NCBI RefSeq assembly: GCF_014191505.1
Contig: NZ_JACHWS010000006.1
Location: 34,285-98,284, forward strand
Origin: Hoyosella altamirensis
GTDB taxonomy: Bacteria > Actinomycetota > Actinomycetes > Mycobacteriales > Mycobacteriaceae
Length of the DNA stretch: 64,000 nucleotides
Direction: 5' to 3'
In this document: piece by piece, positions 52,865-60,576 of the stretch
Position numbering within the stretch: position 1 is the first letter of the stretch
Layout: every line of letters starts with the position of its first letter
Translations under genes and position numbers: made by a program
Notes under the pieces: generated by a model
What the model saw: only the letters and a program-made list of their open reading frames with translations
Database searches by the model: none
Told to the model about the DNA's origin: nothing

Positions 52865-53274
52865 TTCTGTCGGCACTTCTCCACAATCCACTCTCACCGC
52901 CAGCCAGGGAAGGCGTGGCCTCGACTTTCAGAGACTTTTGTCTTCACGCTTCCGGCACCCCGATGCTGGACGCCTTATTGCCAACGGCGAGCGGGACTCC
53001 CTGCGTTGATTCGGAATCGGATGCCGCACTATGACCGCTCCCTTCACTCGGGTGGCGCGCTGAGACCGGGTGCCTCGATGGCGCCCGGTCTCACTCCTGC
53101 GGGACGAATCCGGGTCACGGGGCCGTGCTGATGCCGCGTTCGCACCCCGTCAGTGGGGGGGTGTTCTCCGCTCGCCGCCGGGTCCCGCTGTCCGTGGCTT
53201 CCTTTCCGGCTAGGTTTGGCGGCGAGCGAAGTAAGGGCGCTACGGCGTCCCTGCTGGTGGTCCTGGTCGCGGGT
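52865..53274. other. Intergenic stretch with a strong hairpin
   Basis: No gene called. At 53062-53092 GAGACCGGG-GCC pairs with GGCGCCCGGTCTC over 13 bp around TCGAT, without a T-run, and could act as a bidirectional terminator between the convergent HNH gene and the leftward small genes. Confidence 0.5.
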
Positions 53275-53514
53275 TTATGTCTGTTGTTCGGGTGCTGGCG
53301 TGGTGCGGTAGCCGCGCATCATTGCGCGGTGCTGGTAGATCGCGTTCGTCATGTCGTCGCGTTCCCTGATTTCCTCTTCGGTGAGCGGTGCCCCGCCGGT
53401 CCGCAGCATCGGGCCGAACGCGGTGACACATTCTGGGCAGGCTTGACCGGGCTCTGCGACGGGTGTGGTACATGCGGGAAGGACACAGTCGGGGAAGAGA
53501 TTTGCGTGCATCAT
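53275..53514 (-). CDS. Small zinc-ribbon-like plasmid protein
   Basis: 79 residues from ATG 53514 (or 53511), overlapping the upstream gene stop. It contains C-x4-C and C-x2-C pairs (CVLPACTTP, GQACPECVTAFGPML) forming a zinc ribbon, then TEEEIRERDDM. This type is widespread in actinobacterial plasmids and prophages. Function unknown. Confidence 0.6.
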   Translation of the reverse strand: MMHANLFPDCVLPACTTPVAEPGQACPECVTAFGPMLRTGGAPLTEEEIRERDDMTNAIYQHRAMMRGYRTTPAPEQQT

Positions 53515-53738
53515 GTGCCTGCTCGGTCGGTGCCGTATGCGGTGATGAGTGCGTGGGCTTCCTGCATCGCTGCGTGCCATGTGTCGTGCTCATCGCCGAG
53601 CATCGTGATGTGGTCTGTCCCCTCGATCTGTGCGATGGCGCTGACGATCCACCATCCGTAGAGGGTGCCGTCAGCGGTGCTGAATCGTTGTCTTCCTATG
53701 TGTGGCTTTTCGGTGATCCGGTAGACCGTGGCATGCAT
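53511..53738 (-). CDS. Small plasmid protein of unknown function
   Basis: 75 residues from ATG 53738 with AAGGAGAAC upstream; the longer frame is not needed. It reads MHATVYRITEKPHIGRQRFS and has a beta-alpha pattern with GWWIVSAIAQIEG and HITMLGDEHDTW. Overlaps the next gene by 4 nt. No family recognised. Confidence 0.55.
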   Translation of the reverse strand: MHATVYRITEKPHIGRQRFSTADGTLYGWWIVSAIAQIEGTDHITMLGDEHDTWHAAMQEAHALITAYGTDRAGT

Positions 53739-54058
53739 TCCTTTGTTCTCCTTCTCGTAGCCGGGGTGGATCTGCTCCGGCCGGGTGCTGGGGGTGTGAG
53801 CGGGTGTTCTTGAGCAACAAGGCGGAGCTGGCAGGGGGAATGTGCCTCTGATCCGTCGTCGCGTCGTTACGGGCTGGAGTGCCGTGGAATGTGCACGCGA
53901 TTTCCGCTTCGGTGTGCTCGGGGCGGCGCCGGTTGGAACGTGAAGTGGTGGGCGTGAATGTCCCCGAGTGTGGCTGGCATGGGTGGTGCCGTCGCGGTTG
54001 CTTTGTGCCGTGAGGGGTGGTCCCGTACTGGGTGTGCGGCCTGGTACGGGACCGTCTG
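53739..54058. other. Untranslated gap inside the leftward small-gene region
   Basis: About 320 bp without a supported gene; frames here are shadows. It probably holds the leader of the 53738 gene (GAGAAGGAGAAC at its end) and possibly a promoter. Confidence 0.35.
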
Positions 54059-54328
54059 TCAGTGCATGAGTACGTATGCGGGATGTGGTGCGGTGATCAC
54101 TACCGCTGATCCGTACACCTCGATCGCAAATCCCGCTTCGCTCGCGATCCGCGAGGCTTCCGGGTTGAAGGTGTGGGCGTGGTGCGGGTCGTCGCTGATC
54201 CACATGTCGGTCGTATCGGTGAGGGTGAGCGCGTCGAACTGTGCGCCTAAATGGGTGTGGAGAGTGTCACTCGTGCCGTCGGAGAGCTGCTGGTAGATAC
54301 CGTCTGTGGTGATGAGCGTGGCGATCAT
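54059..54328 (-). CDS. DUF3846-like protein
   Basis: 89 residues from ATG 54328, overlapping the upstream DUF3846-like gene by 4 nt. Typical start MIATLITTDGIYQQL, then FDALTLTDTTDMWISDD, NPEASRIASEAGF and a final VYGSAVVITAPH strand, as in the small DUF3846 proteins of actinobacterial plasmids and phages. Function unknown. Confidence 0.7.
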   Translation of the reverse strand: MIATLITTDGIYQQLSDGTSDTLHTHLGAQFDALTLTDTTDMWISDDPHHAHTFNPEASRIASEAGFAIEVYGSAVVITAPHPAYVLMH

Positions 54329-54699
54329 TCGCTGGTTCCCTTTCCGGGGTGTGACGTGTTGCGGCTGGGGGTGCTGGCGAGGTCGAGGAGGTGACGGACC
54401 TGGTCGATGCTGAGCCCGGTGGTGTCGCCGTTGTCGGTGAATCCGGTGAGCATGACGGGCCCGAAGTAGGGCTGGTGGCAGCGACCGAAACGCTGCGCGA
54501 CGCGTGTCGCGGTGGTGTTGATGTCGGATGTGTACATGCCTTCGTCGTCCACCCACATGTCGAGCTGGCTGGTGAGCCGGACGACGTCAACGTTTCCGCC
54601 ACTCGCGCAGTAGTGCTGGAGGGTGGCGAGCTTGCTGCCTTTCTCGGTGAGGTTGATGACTTCGGCGGTGCCGTCGGTAGTGATAAGCAGGGCGTGCAT
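54325..54699 (-). CDS. DUF3846-like protein
   Basis: 124 residues from ATG 54699. It begins MHALLITTDGTAEVINL and carries VDVVRLTSQLDMWVDDEG, TRVAQRFG and FGPVMLTGFTDNGDT, the family order, with a C-terminal tail. It is a tandem paralogue of the next gene. It is the second gene of a leftward group. Confidence 0.72.
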   Translation of the reverse strand: MHALLITTDGTAEVINLTEKGSKLATLQHYCASGGNVDVVRLTSQLDMWVDDEGMYTSDINTTATRVAQRFGRCHQPYFGPVMLTGFTDNGDTTGLSIDQVRHLLDLASTPSRNTSHPGKGTSE

Positions 54700-54719
54700 G
54701 TGTGTCTCCCTTTGAGGTG

Positions 54720-55145
54720 TCAGTGCGCCGTGTCGCGCAGGGCGGGGCGGGTGTGCGTCGGGTGGGTGGTGTCGGCGCGTACCTGGTTGGCGATGCGTTC
54801 GGCTTGATCGCGGGTGAGTCCGTCGCGGATCAGTGCCACTGGTCCGTGCAATCCGGGTGCGGGCATCGGCATGCGGTGGCGGGTGAAGAAGTGTTCGGCG
54901 GCGTGGTTGCGGTCGGTTTGGGTGCCGATTTCGGCGATCGCGTCGACGGTGCCGCGTGGCCCGGTCGCGTGGTGGATTGCCCACCAGGTGTGACCTGAGA
55001 TAGCGCGGGCGATGGTGTTGATGCGCTGCTGTTCGCTGGTGATTCCCCCGCCGGTAAGGCCGCTGTCGTCGCGCAGATCAACGTCCACGACGCGGATCCT
55101 TTCGCGCTCGATCACCACGACGATTTCGGTATCTTTGCGTGTCAT
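54720..55145 (-). CDS. Small plasmid protein of unknown function
   Basis: 141 residues from ATG 55145 with GAGAGAGGC upstream. First gene of the leftward group. It has VVVIERERIRVVDVDLRD at the N-terminus and a helical C-terminal part (LTRDQAERIANQVRADT). The leader upstream contains the structured repeat at 55239. No family recognised. Confidence 0.55.
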   Translation of the reverse strand: MTRKDTEIVVVIERERIRVVDVDLRDDSGLTGGGITSEQQRINTIARAISGHTWWAIHHATGPRGTVDAIAEIGTQTDRNHAAEHFFTRHRMPMPAPGLHGPVALIRDGLTRDQAERIANQVRADTTHPTHTRPALRDTAH

Positions 55146-55238
55146 CTGGTGTGCCTCTCTCGGTTCGGCCTCGTTCTTTCTGCCTTCCTGGCGGGGATCC
55201 GATGACGGCCGCGGGGAAGCGGGTGCAGTGCCACCCCC

Positions 55239-55338
55239 GGGACCGGGGCGGGGGAGAGAAAGTTTCCCGGCGCGCAGCGCGGACCCGCAGGGCGGGAAAG
55301 TTTCTCGGGGGAGTCCCGGCACGCAGTGCGGGGGTTGC
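55239..55338. repeat. Structured repeat, copy 1
   Basis: About 100 bp that recurs at 56925-57028 with small indels. Contains GGCGGGAAA/GTTTCYC-type words and several GC stems. Each copy lies 94-131 bp before the start of a leftward gene, so it may be a shared regulatory leader. Confidence 0.75.
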
Positions 55339-55637
55339 GCGGAGCCTGCGCGCGGCCACAATTGGATGCCAGGAGGGCAGCAAAACAACAAGGGTCTTTT
55401 CACTGTCCCGGCCGCCAGGCCGGGCCCGAACAGGCCACCACGCGACAGCGTGGTGATCCACCAAGCGGTAGATACCTTTGAGTCCCCGCTGGCTGCGGCC
55501 TCCGCTGTGCGGTGGGTAACTCATTCGCTTGTGACGTCTTCAGCCGCGACTCATGTTCCGCACGGTGAATGCGCAGACTGATTGTGGGGCAGGACCAGCG
55601 CTTCCCTCGTCATTCCTGCCCCACACACCCAATTATA
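55339..55637. other. Intergenic stretch with an 11-bp inverted repeat
   Basis: No gene seen. GTGGGGCAGGA (55584-55594) and TCCTGCCCCAC (55614-55624) form a perfect inverted repeat with a 19-nt spacer close to the LexA-like box. It may be a terminator or operator. Confidence 0.45.
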
Positions 55638-55666
55638 TCGAACACGTGTTCTATGCGGGATAGGAT
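55638..55666 (+). promoter_or_regulatory. LexA-like box with -10 element
   Basis: TCGAACACGTGTTCTA (55638-55653) matches the actinobacterial SOS box TCGAAC-N4-GTTCGA with one mismatch. A TAGGAT -10 element follows at 55661-55666, 6 nt before GTG 55673, so the mRNA would be leaderless. Confidence 0.6.
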
Positions 55667-55672
55667 TGGTGT

Positions 55673-55849
55673 GTGGCCCGGCTGGTTGAGTGGTCTCCGC
55701 GCTGTTGCCCGCGCGGTCACCGGCTGGGTCCGGGAACGGTTCTGGTGGGGTGGCAGACCGAGGAGGAACCGTGTTGCCGGACATGGACGTGCCGGGTGTG
55801 CGGGTGGGTTTTGCTCGACCGCCCTCGCCGCTCCCGCAGGCATTGGTAA
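55673..55849 (+). CDS. Tiny Cys-rich zinc-ribbon protein behind an SOS box
   Basis: 58 residues from GTG 55673. It has paired Cys motifs RCCPRGHRLGPG and CCRTWTCRVCGW, the pattern of a treble-clef or zinc ribbon, plus LVGWQTEEE between them. No Shine-Dalgarno is present, consistent with a leaderless start. The LexA-like box suggests induction by DNA damage. It faces the leftward small genes and ends 39 nt before the next gene's stop. Confidence 0.6.
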   Translation: MARLVEWSPRCCPRGHRLGPGTVLVGWQTEEEPCCRTWTCRVCGWVLLDRPRRSRRHW

Positions 55850-55888
55850 GCACGCGAATAGGGGACAGTACTGGCGCCCCCTTATCCA

Positions 55889-56221
55889 CTAATCGGCGGG
55901 GTGGTCGTCGAGCAGGGCTTCGATCGTGCAGTGCTGGCACCGCTGCTGGGTCGTGATGTGCGGGTGGCCGTGCGCGCAGACACGGATATCGTCGTGTGTT
56001 TGCCAGTGTGCTGAGTAGTGTTCGCCGCCGCCGTAATCGACGGTGTACTGGCCGGATTCGTCGTCACCGCGCGCGGTGATCGTGTCGCCGGACAGCATCA
56101 TTTTGCCGATGAACGCGGTGGCCCGGTCGAACGCGGGCTGCCATTGTTTGGGTGTGTACCAGACTTCCGCGCCGCGGCTGTCGGTGAAGAGTACGTAGGT
56201 GCGGGTGTGATCCATTCGCAT
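55889..56221 (-). CDS. Small plasmid protein with a C-terminal zinc finger
   Basis: 110 residues from ATG 56221 (or 56215). The N-terminal half has VLFTDSRGAEVWYTPKQWQ, and the end has HGHPHITTQQRCQHCTIEALL with Cys/His ligands. It is transcribed with the genes at 56283-56794 as a leftward group, with about 60 nt between genes. Function unknown. Confidence 0.55.
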   Translation of the reverse strand: MRMDHTRTYVLFTDSRGAEVWYTPKQWQPAFDRATAFIGKMMLSGDTITARGDDESGQYTVDYGGGEHYSAHWQTHDDIRVCAHGHPHITTQQRCQHCTIEALLDDHPAD

Positions 56222-56282
56222 GCTGCCTTTCTCGGAGGTTGTGAGGATGTGCGGCCCCGCTTGTGGCGGGGCCGGTCGGGGG

Positions 56283-56510
56283 TCATCCGTTGCAGTGGTC
56301 GCAGTCGCATCCGGTGTGGATCGCGAGGTGCTCGCAGTCGCCGTTCGTGTCGTAGGTGCTGCACTGGTCGAGGCTGTGGCTGCTGGTGTCGTAGCCGTGC
56401 ACGAGCTCCGTGGAGCCGGGGCAGTGGCTGTGTTCGGGGTCGGTGCGCCAGTACGCGCCGCAGACCACGCAGGTGGTTCCGAGGTCGGCGGAGATGAGCT
56501 GGTGAAACAC
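56283..56510 (-). CDS. Cys-rich small plasmid protein
   Basis: 75 residues from GTG 56510, with AAGGAG upstream. Cys pairs at CVVCGA, HCPG and the C-terminal GDCEHLAIHTGCDCDHC suggest two zinc sites. Longer in-frame extension lacks a better start. Unknown function. Confidence 0.55.
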   Translation of the reverse strand: MFHQLISADLGTTCVVCGAYWRTDPEHSHCPGSTELVHGYDTSSHSLDQCSTYDTNGDCEHLAIHTGCDCDHCNG

Positions 56511-56578
56511 GGGCGTGCTCCTTTCCGCCGGGACTGGGGGTGCTGTCCAGTCCCGGCGTTGTTCTGTGGGAAGTGGGG

Positions 56579-56794
56579 TTAGCCGAGGTGGTCGGAGAGG
56601 ACTTCGAGGGTGGCGCCGAGGATGGGGATGATCATTCGCACCCGCCACTGGGGGCCGTGCTCACGCTCGGCGATGATGGTGGCGATCAGGTCGATCTGGT
56701 TCTTGGTGAACGCGCTGGTGTCGGCGTCGAACTTGAACATCTCGACTGCGTCGTTGTCGTGGACGTTGAGGATGATCGCTGCAAATGTGGCCAT
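56579..56794 (-). CDS. Small plasmid protein of unknown function
   Basis: 71 residues from ATG 56794, first of a leftward group. Reads MATFAAIILNVHDNDAVEMF with a regular beta-alpha pattern and IIPILGATLEVLSDHLG at the end. Its leader contains the second structured repeat, 131 bp upstream. Confidence 0.55.
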   Translation of the reverse strand: MATFAAIILNVHDNDAVEMFKFDADTSAFTKNQIDLIATIIAEREHGPQWRVRMIIPILGATLEVLSDHLG

Positions 56795-56924
56795 GATGGT
56801 TCGCCTATCCGCTGTGGTGTTGTCGAAGAGTCCGGCGGGAGCTGCGCGGTTCCTGCCGGGGGGCTTGTGTGCCCCTGCTGTGCCTGATCTAGGCGCCGGG
56901 CGGGCAAAGGCTGCTGCAGCCTCC

Positions 56925-57028
56925 GGGACCGGGGCGGGGGAGGAAAGTTTTCCTGGCGCGCGCAGCGCGGACCCGTAGGGCGGGAAAAGTTTTCGGCGGA
57001 GGCCCGGCAGCGTGCTGCGGGGGTTGCG
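56925..57028. repeat. Structured repeat, copy 2
   Basis: Same unit as copy 1 (55239-55338): GGGACCGGGGCGGGGG start, GGAAAGTTTTC and AAAAGTTTTC stems and a GGGGGTTGCG end. Divergence is in loops and stem lengths, as expected for conserved RNA structure. Confidence 0.75.
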
Positions 57029-57359
57029 GCAGGCGCCGCCTGGTGCACGATCAGAGGTCAGCAGGGGTTAAGCAACCCGGCACCACCCGCCCGCGCACGC
57101 GCCTGGAATTGCTAGTCGTCGCAGCGGAACGTACGCAACGGGATGCGCAGTTCCGTGAGCAGCAGCCGCCCTTAAACGGGGAGCCGGTCACGCTTGGAAA
57201 ATGGGGTTCGTGCTGAGCGGATAAACAACATGACGCCCCTTACTGCTGCCGCCATCGCGCAACGTAACTGCAGTGTGTGCCGCGGTATCGGGTGTCTGCG
57301 ACCGCCGCAGCGGGGCTGCGCTCTTATCATGGCGATCTCGCACGAGGAGGCGGGCGGCC
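57029..57359. other. Intergenic stretch before the lipoprotein pseudogene
   Basis: No gene called. Open frames on both strands lack starts and family features. No strong hairpin or repeat seen. Confidence 0.35.
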
Positions 57360-57811
57360 ATGCACAGGTGCACGTCGTGGACCAGTGTCAGTCGGATCGT
57401 GGCGGTAGCCGTGCTTGTTGGTCTAACGGCGTGCGGCGAGGGGGAGGATTCAGCGTCTGGGCAGCGGTTCACGGGCCCCTGAAAGACCAGAGGCGACCAC
57501 CACGGGATGCTGCTGGCATCGGCTCACAAAGCCTGCGGAAACAGGGGTGAGCTGGGCGACGAGAACCAGACACTCGTTATGAGGGTTATCCAGCTGTACG
57601 TCGCCCCTCTCCCGAGTCAAGAAGGCAGCAGCGCAGACGTGCGATCCCTGGATTGTGTGCTTGATGCCATCGGCATGCCGCTGAGTGTCCGAACCAGAAT
57701 CGACAACACTCGGCCTATCGATGGGCAACTCTCAGACTCATGGAACACCATCACGGCACGTGGACGTACTCAGCCAGCAATGGTCTCACGGTAGTGCTGA
57801 CCGAGGACTGA
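57360..57811 (+). pseudogene. Decayed lipoprotein gene
   Basis: ATG 57360 starts a lipoprotein leader (IVAVAVLVGLTACGEG). An in-frame TGA at 57480 interrupts it, but the same frame continues with AHKACGNRGELGDENQTLVM and LDCVLDAIGMPLSVRTRID. Near 57740-57755 the frame shifts to TWTYSASNGLTVVLTED and ends at 57811. The whole resembles small actinobacterial lipoproteins of one domain, now broken twice. Confidence 0.65.
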
Positions 57812-58247
57812 CCACGCCGCCATAAAGCGACGGAACAAGGCCACGGAAACAGCCGCTTTACCGGCCCGCAGGGCGCAGCGACTAAGCACGCCATCTGAAG
57901 TGTTCTTAGTCAAGGTGCCGCAGTCAGGGCTCTTCGTTTCGGCCTAGTTGATGTTTTAGGCCGACGCGTCAGGAGTGAGAAGGCTGGCTCATCTTTGTCC
58001 ACCGGGTGTTATCGGACAGCGACTCTGTGCGGCCTTTTGCTTCTGACGCTTGTCACGGGACGGGCCGCGTTTGTCTCGCCTCCGGATAAGTTGCGGTTTT
58101 GGAGCAACACCTATGCGATGTGTACGCTTTGTCCGAGTCAATACTGTGCACAGACTCGTGAACGGGTCGGCGGACACCCCCTGTACCGTCGGCCCGTTCC
58201 CCTTTTCCTTCCAGGGTTTCCGATCGGATCGCATCCGCAGCTGTCCT
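57812..58247. other. Gene-poor stretch
   Basis: No credible gene; several short frames only. No mobile-element end recognised. Confidence 0.35.
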
Positions 58248-59039
58248 CTAGCGCTCGAGTCCGGGGCATCGGTCACGTCCAGGTTCAGGCGGGAGCGGTT
58301 TCGGTGCTTGTGGTTGCCGTGGCTGTTTTTTGAGCATTTCGCTTATCGGTTTGGGGTATGCGGCCGCGATGATGTCGGCTTGCCGCGAAGTGCGGCCTAC
58401 ATTGAGAGCGCTGGATGCAGGATTTTCCGCTCTTTTTTGCCCCGGGTTAAGAGGGGAGACGATGTCGTCGAACACACCGCGTAGCGCGGTCTCTCCATCT
58501 CGTGAGGCTTCGACGTTCCGGTGGGGCGTGAGTTGTTCCCAGTCAATCCGGTATCCCGCCTGATGAGCTAGCTGGGAGGTGAAGATCCGCTGGGTTCGGC
58601 CGTTTCCTTCCCGGAATGGGTGCAAGTGGTTGATCTGGTCAAACGTCTCCGCGAGGCGGTGGATGAATCGCTGCGGATCGAGGCCGCGCAGATAGTTTCG
58701 TTCCTTTATCTGGGCGAACACATAGTCAGCGCCTACCTGCAGGCGGGAGGCTGGCATGAAGCCGCTGCCAGGATCGTTGAGTTTGTAGATCGTGACTGTT
58801 CGCAGTTGTCCTGCCCAGTCATAAACGTCCTGGAAGAGATGGTGATGGATGTCTTGCAGGTGGGCGAGGCTGAATGTGCCGCGGATGGGGTGGGCATCGA
58901 GCTGGATCGCTCGAGCGGTGATGATCGCGCTTTCCAGCTCGGTGAGTTGCTCTGCCGTTTTCGCGTGAACGAGGTTTCGGAGGATCCCTGTGTGGGGGTC
59001 GATGTAGGGGTCGTTCACTTCTCGGCGGGAAGTCCGCAT
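58248..59039 (-). CDS. Fic-domain protein (FicT-like toxin)
   Basis: 263 residues from ATG 59039. Fic core HPFREGNGRTQRIFTSQLA (about residue 139) with the catalytic His, plus the N-terminal IHHHLFQDVYDWAGQLRT motif. Fic enzymes transfer AMP (or similar) from ATP to Tyr/Thr of targets such as gyrase. The start overlaps the small antitoxin gene (59015-59221), the order of class I VbhT/VbhA pairs. C-terminal extension is Pro/Arg-rich. Complete, hence probably functional. Confidence 0.88.
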   Translation of the reverse strand: MRTSRREVNDPYIDPHTGILRNLVHAKTAEQLTELESAIITARAIQLDAHPIRGTFSLAHLQDIHHHLFQDVYDWAGQLRTVTIYKLNDPGSGFMPASRLQVGADYVFAQIKERNYLRGLDPQRFIHRLAETFDQINHLHPFREGNGRTQRIFTSQLAHQAGYRIDWEQLTPHRNVEASRDGETALRGVFDDIVSPLNPGQKRAENPASSALNVGRTSRQADIIAAAYPKPISEMLKKQPRQPQAPKPLPPEPGRDRCPGLER

Positions 59040-59221
59040 GTTTGCCGGACGCGGCGAACGAGTTCATTTTCGTCGATTCGGCCTTCAACGTAGTCATCGA
59101 ACGGCTGCTGCTTGTCGGCGGCGATGTAACCGCCCTCAAGTTCGGTGGAGTGCCGCGCGGCCGCATAGCGATGCGCACGCTGGGAGCGTTCATGTGCGCT
59201 GCTTGAATGCGCTGTTGTCAT
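59015..59221 (-). CDS. Class I Fic antitoxin (VbhA-like)
   Basis: 68 residues from ATG 59221 with GAGGAGG upstream. The inhibitory helix motif (S/T)xxxE(G/N) is visible in ARHSTELEGGYIAADKQQ, which blocks ATP binding by the toxin. The rest (DDYVEGRIDENELVRRVR) is a helix typical of VbhA-like proteins. It precedes and overlaps fic, as in known pairs. Confidence 0.85.
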   Translation of the reverse strand: MTTAHSSSAHERSQRAHRYAAARHSTELEGGYIAADKQQPFDDYVEGRIDENELVRRVRQTCGLPAEK

Positions 59222-59466
59222 CCTTCTGGCCTCCTCACCATGTGAATTCTACCGTTTTCGCAGCTCCTCTACATCGGTGGCACGTCCGCTCGTGTGACGC
59301 CTGCGCGCGGTTATCAGCTCACCGACTTCAACATGGTTGATCGCAGTCCTATTCGATGGCGTTGACGTCCTGGAGAGCCAGTAGTTGCCCTGACCGACTG
59401 CCAGTTGTGGCGATGTCGGGTCCGGTCGAAAAGTGAGCAGTTCGTCCGGCCGAAAAATGAGCACGT

Positions 59467-59661
59467 TCAGGTTTCCGAGTCTGCCTTACCGGCGGCAGCA
59501 GCGGAAGGCAACGACTCGATCGCGGTGTGCTTGATGCGATAACTCGTGCCCTTCAACGTGATCACATCGGCGGATTCGGCGGCGATCCGCGGGGCATTGA
59601 GTGCCCGGGCGTGGTGGGCGATCACCTTGTGCGCCTCCGAGGTGGTGTGACGGGTGCTCAT
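59467..59661 (-). pseudogene. istB: istB remnant (internal deletion)
   Basis: 64 codons from ATG 59661: the start (MSTRHTTSEAHKVIAHHARALNAPRIAAESA) and the end (DVITLKGTSYRIKHTAIESLPSAAA) of IstB-type ATPases are joined directly. The ATP-binding centre is deleted. The fusion keeps the reading frame. Confidence 0.7.
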
Positions 59662-60329
59662 CACGCCACCTTCCGGTTCCGAACACTGCGTCGTAGGTGG
59701 CCAGATCCGCGACCTGCACCTCGACCGCACTCCGTGTCGGCTCATTGCGAGGGGCTTGGGCGTGGAGGGCTCGTTGCTGCCGTGCGACGGCGACATTCTC
59801 AGGATCGGTCACCACTGCGCCTGGCACCCAACTGCGCCGATGATCGGCGACGAGACGATGATCGCAGGACACACGCACCTGCTGCGGGTCCGCGGTCAGT
59901 GTGATCATCCGTCCGATCACTTCCAGATGCACCGAATAGGCGGCCCCGCCGACCTGGATGTAGTCATCGCCGCCCGGTCCTCGGCCATGGCAGCGGCCGG
60001 CCGCCGCCGGGTCACCCGGTGAGTGCGTGTGTTGGCCACCGTGAGCCACTGCGTGAGCTGGAGGTTGAAGTCGGCTGGGGAGGTGAACTGTCGGCCTGGC
60101 AGAAACGAGGTCCGCAGATAGCCATTGGGGCGTTCGACGATCCCCTTGGTTTCGGGATCGTAGGGCGGTGCCTGCACCATCCGGGTAGCCCGGAGTGCCA
60201 CAGAACCCGGCGACACCGTCGGCGAGCCGTCCTCGTTGTCCGATTCCGGCTTCGTTGTCCCACAACAGTGTCCGCGGAACCGTTGCGAACGATTCGGCGA
60301 GCAGCTGCCACATGCCAGTTCGGAGACCT
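59658..60329 (-). pseudogene. istA: istA remnant with frameshifts
   Basis: Pieces of an IS21 transposase in different frames: MWQLLAESFATVPRTLLWDNEA (catalytic region start), PPYDPETKGIVERPNGYLR with the catalytic Glu, WLTVANTRTHRVTRRRPAAAM and the C-terminal VGGAAYSVHLEVIGRMI. At least two frame changes and no N-terminus. Confidence 0.82.
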
Positions 60330-60450
60330 AGCGAAGGAACGTCTCGATGTCTTCGGACTGGACAGCTCAGGCAAGACCGTGGTGGTCGAGCTGAAACGGG
60401 AGTCCGACCCGCGCATCCACTTGCAGGCAATCACCTACGGTGACACATTC
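60322..60450 (+). pseudogene. Fragment of a NucS/DUF91-like nuclease
   Basis: FGDLAKERLDVFGLDSSGKT and VVVELKRESDPRIHLQAITY correspond to the PD-(D/E)xK core of NucS- or RecB-like nucleases (E-x-K motif, then HLQAITY). Sequence before it is the IS21 remnant and after it the frame fails, so only the catalytic core remains. It lies just before a DUF262 gene. Confidence 0.6.
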
Positions 60451-60576
60451 GAGGTTCCACGGGCCGTCACCGATAGGCACGGTGCGCGGGGGACGCGTTC
60501 GCGCAACGCCGGTAACGTGCCATGTGCGGTGCTGGGGCTTGTTAGCTGGAGCCATCGAACATAGAAGGACATAGCC

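Larger units (their letters stand above)
59411..60329 (-). mobile_element. IS21-family element remnant
   Basis: Read leftwards. Two direct GTCCGG-CGAAAA-TGAGCA repeats at 59418-59460 mark one end, as in IS21 with multiple terminal repeats. The other end is missing; istA lacks its 5' part and istB is internally deleted. Confidence 0.72.
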
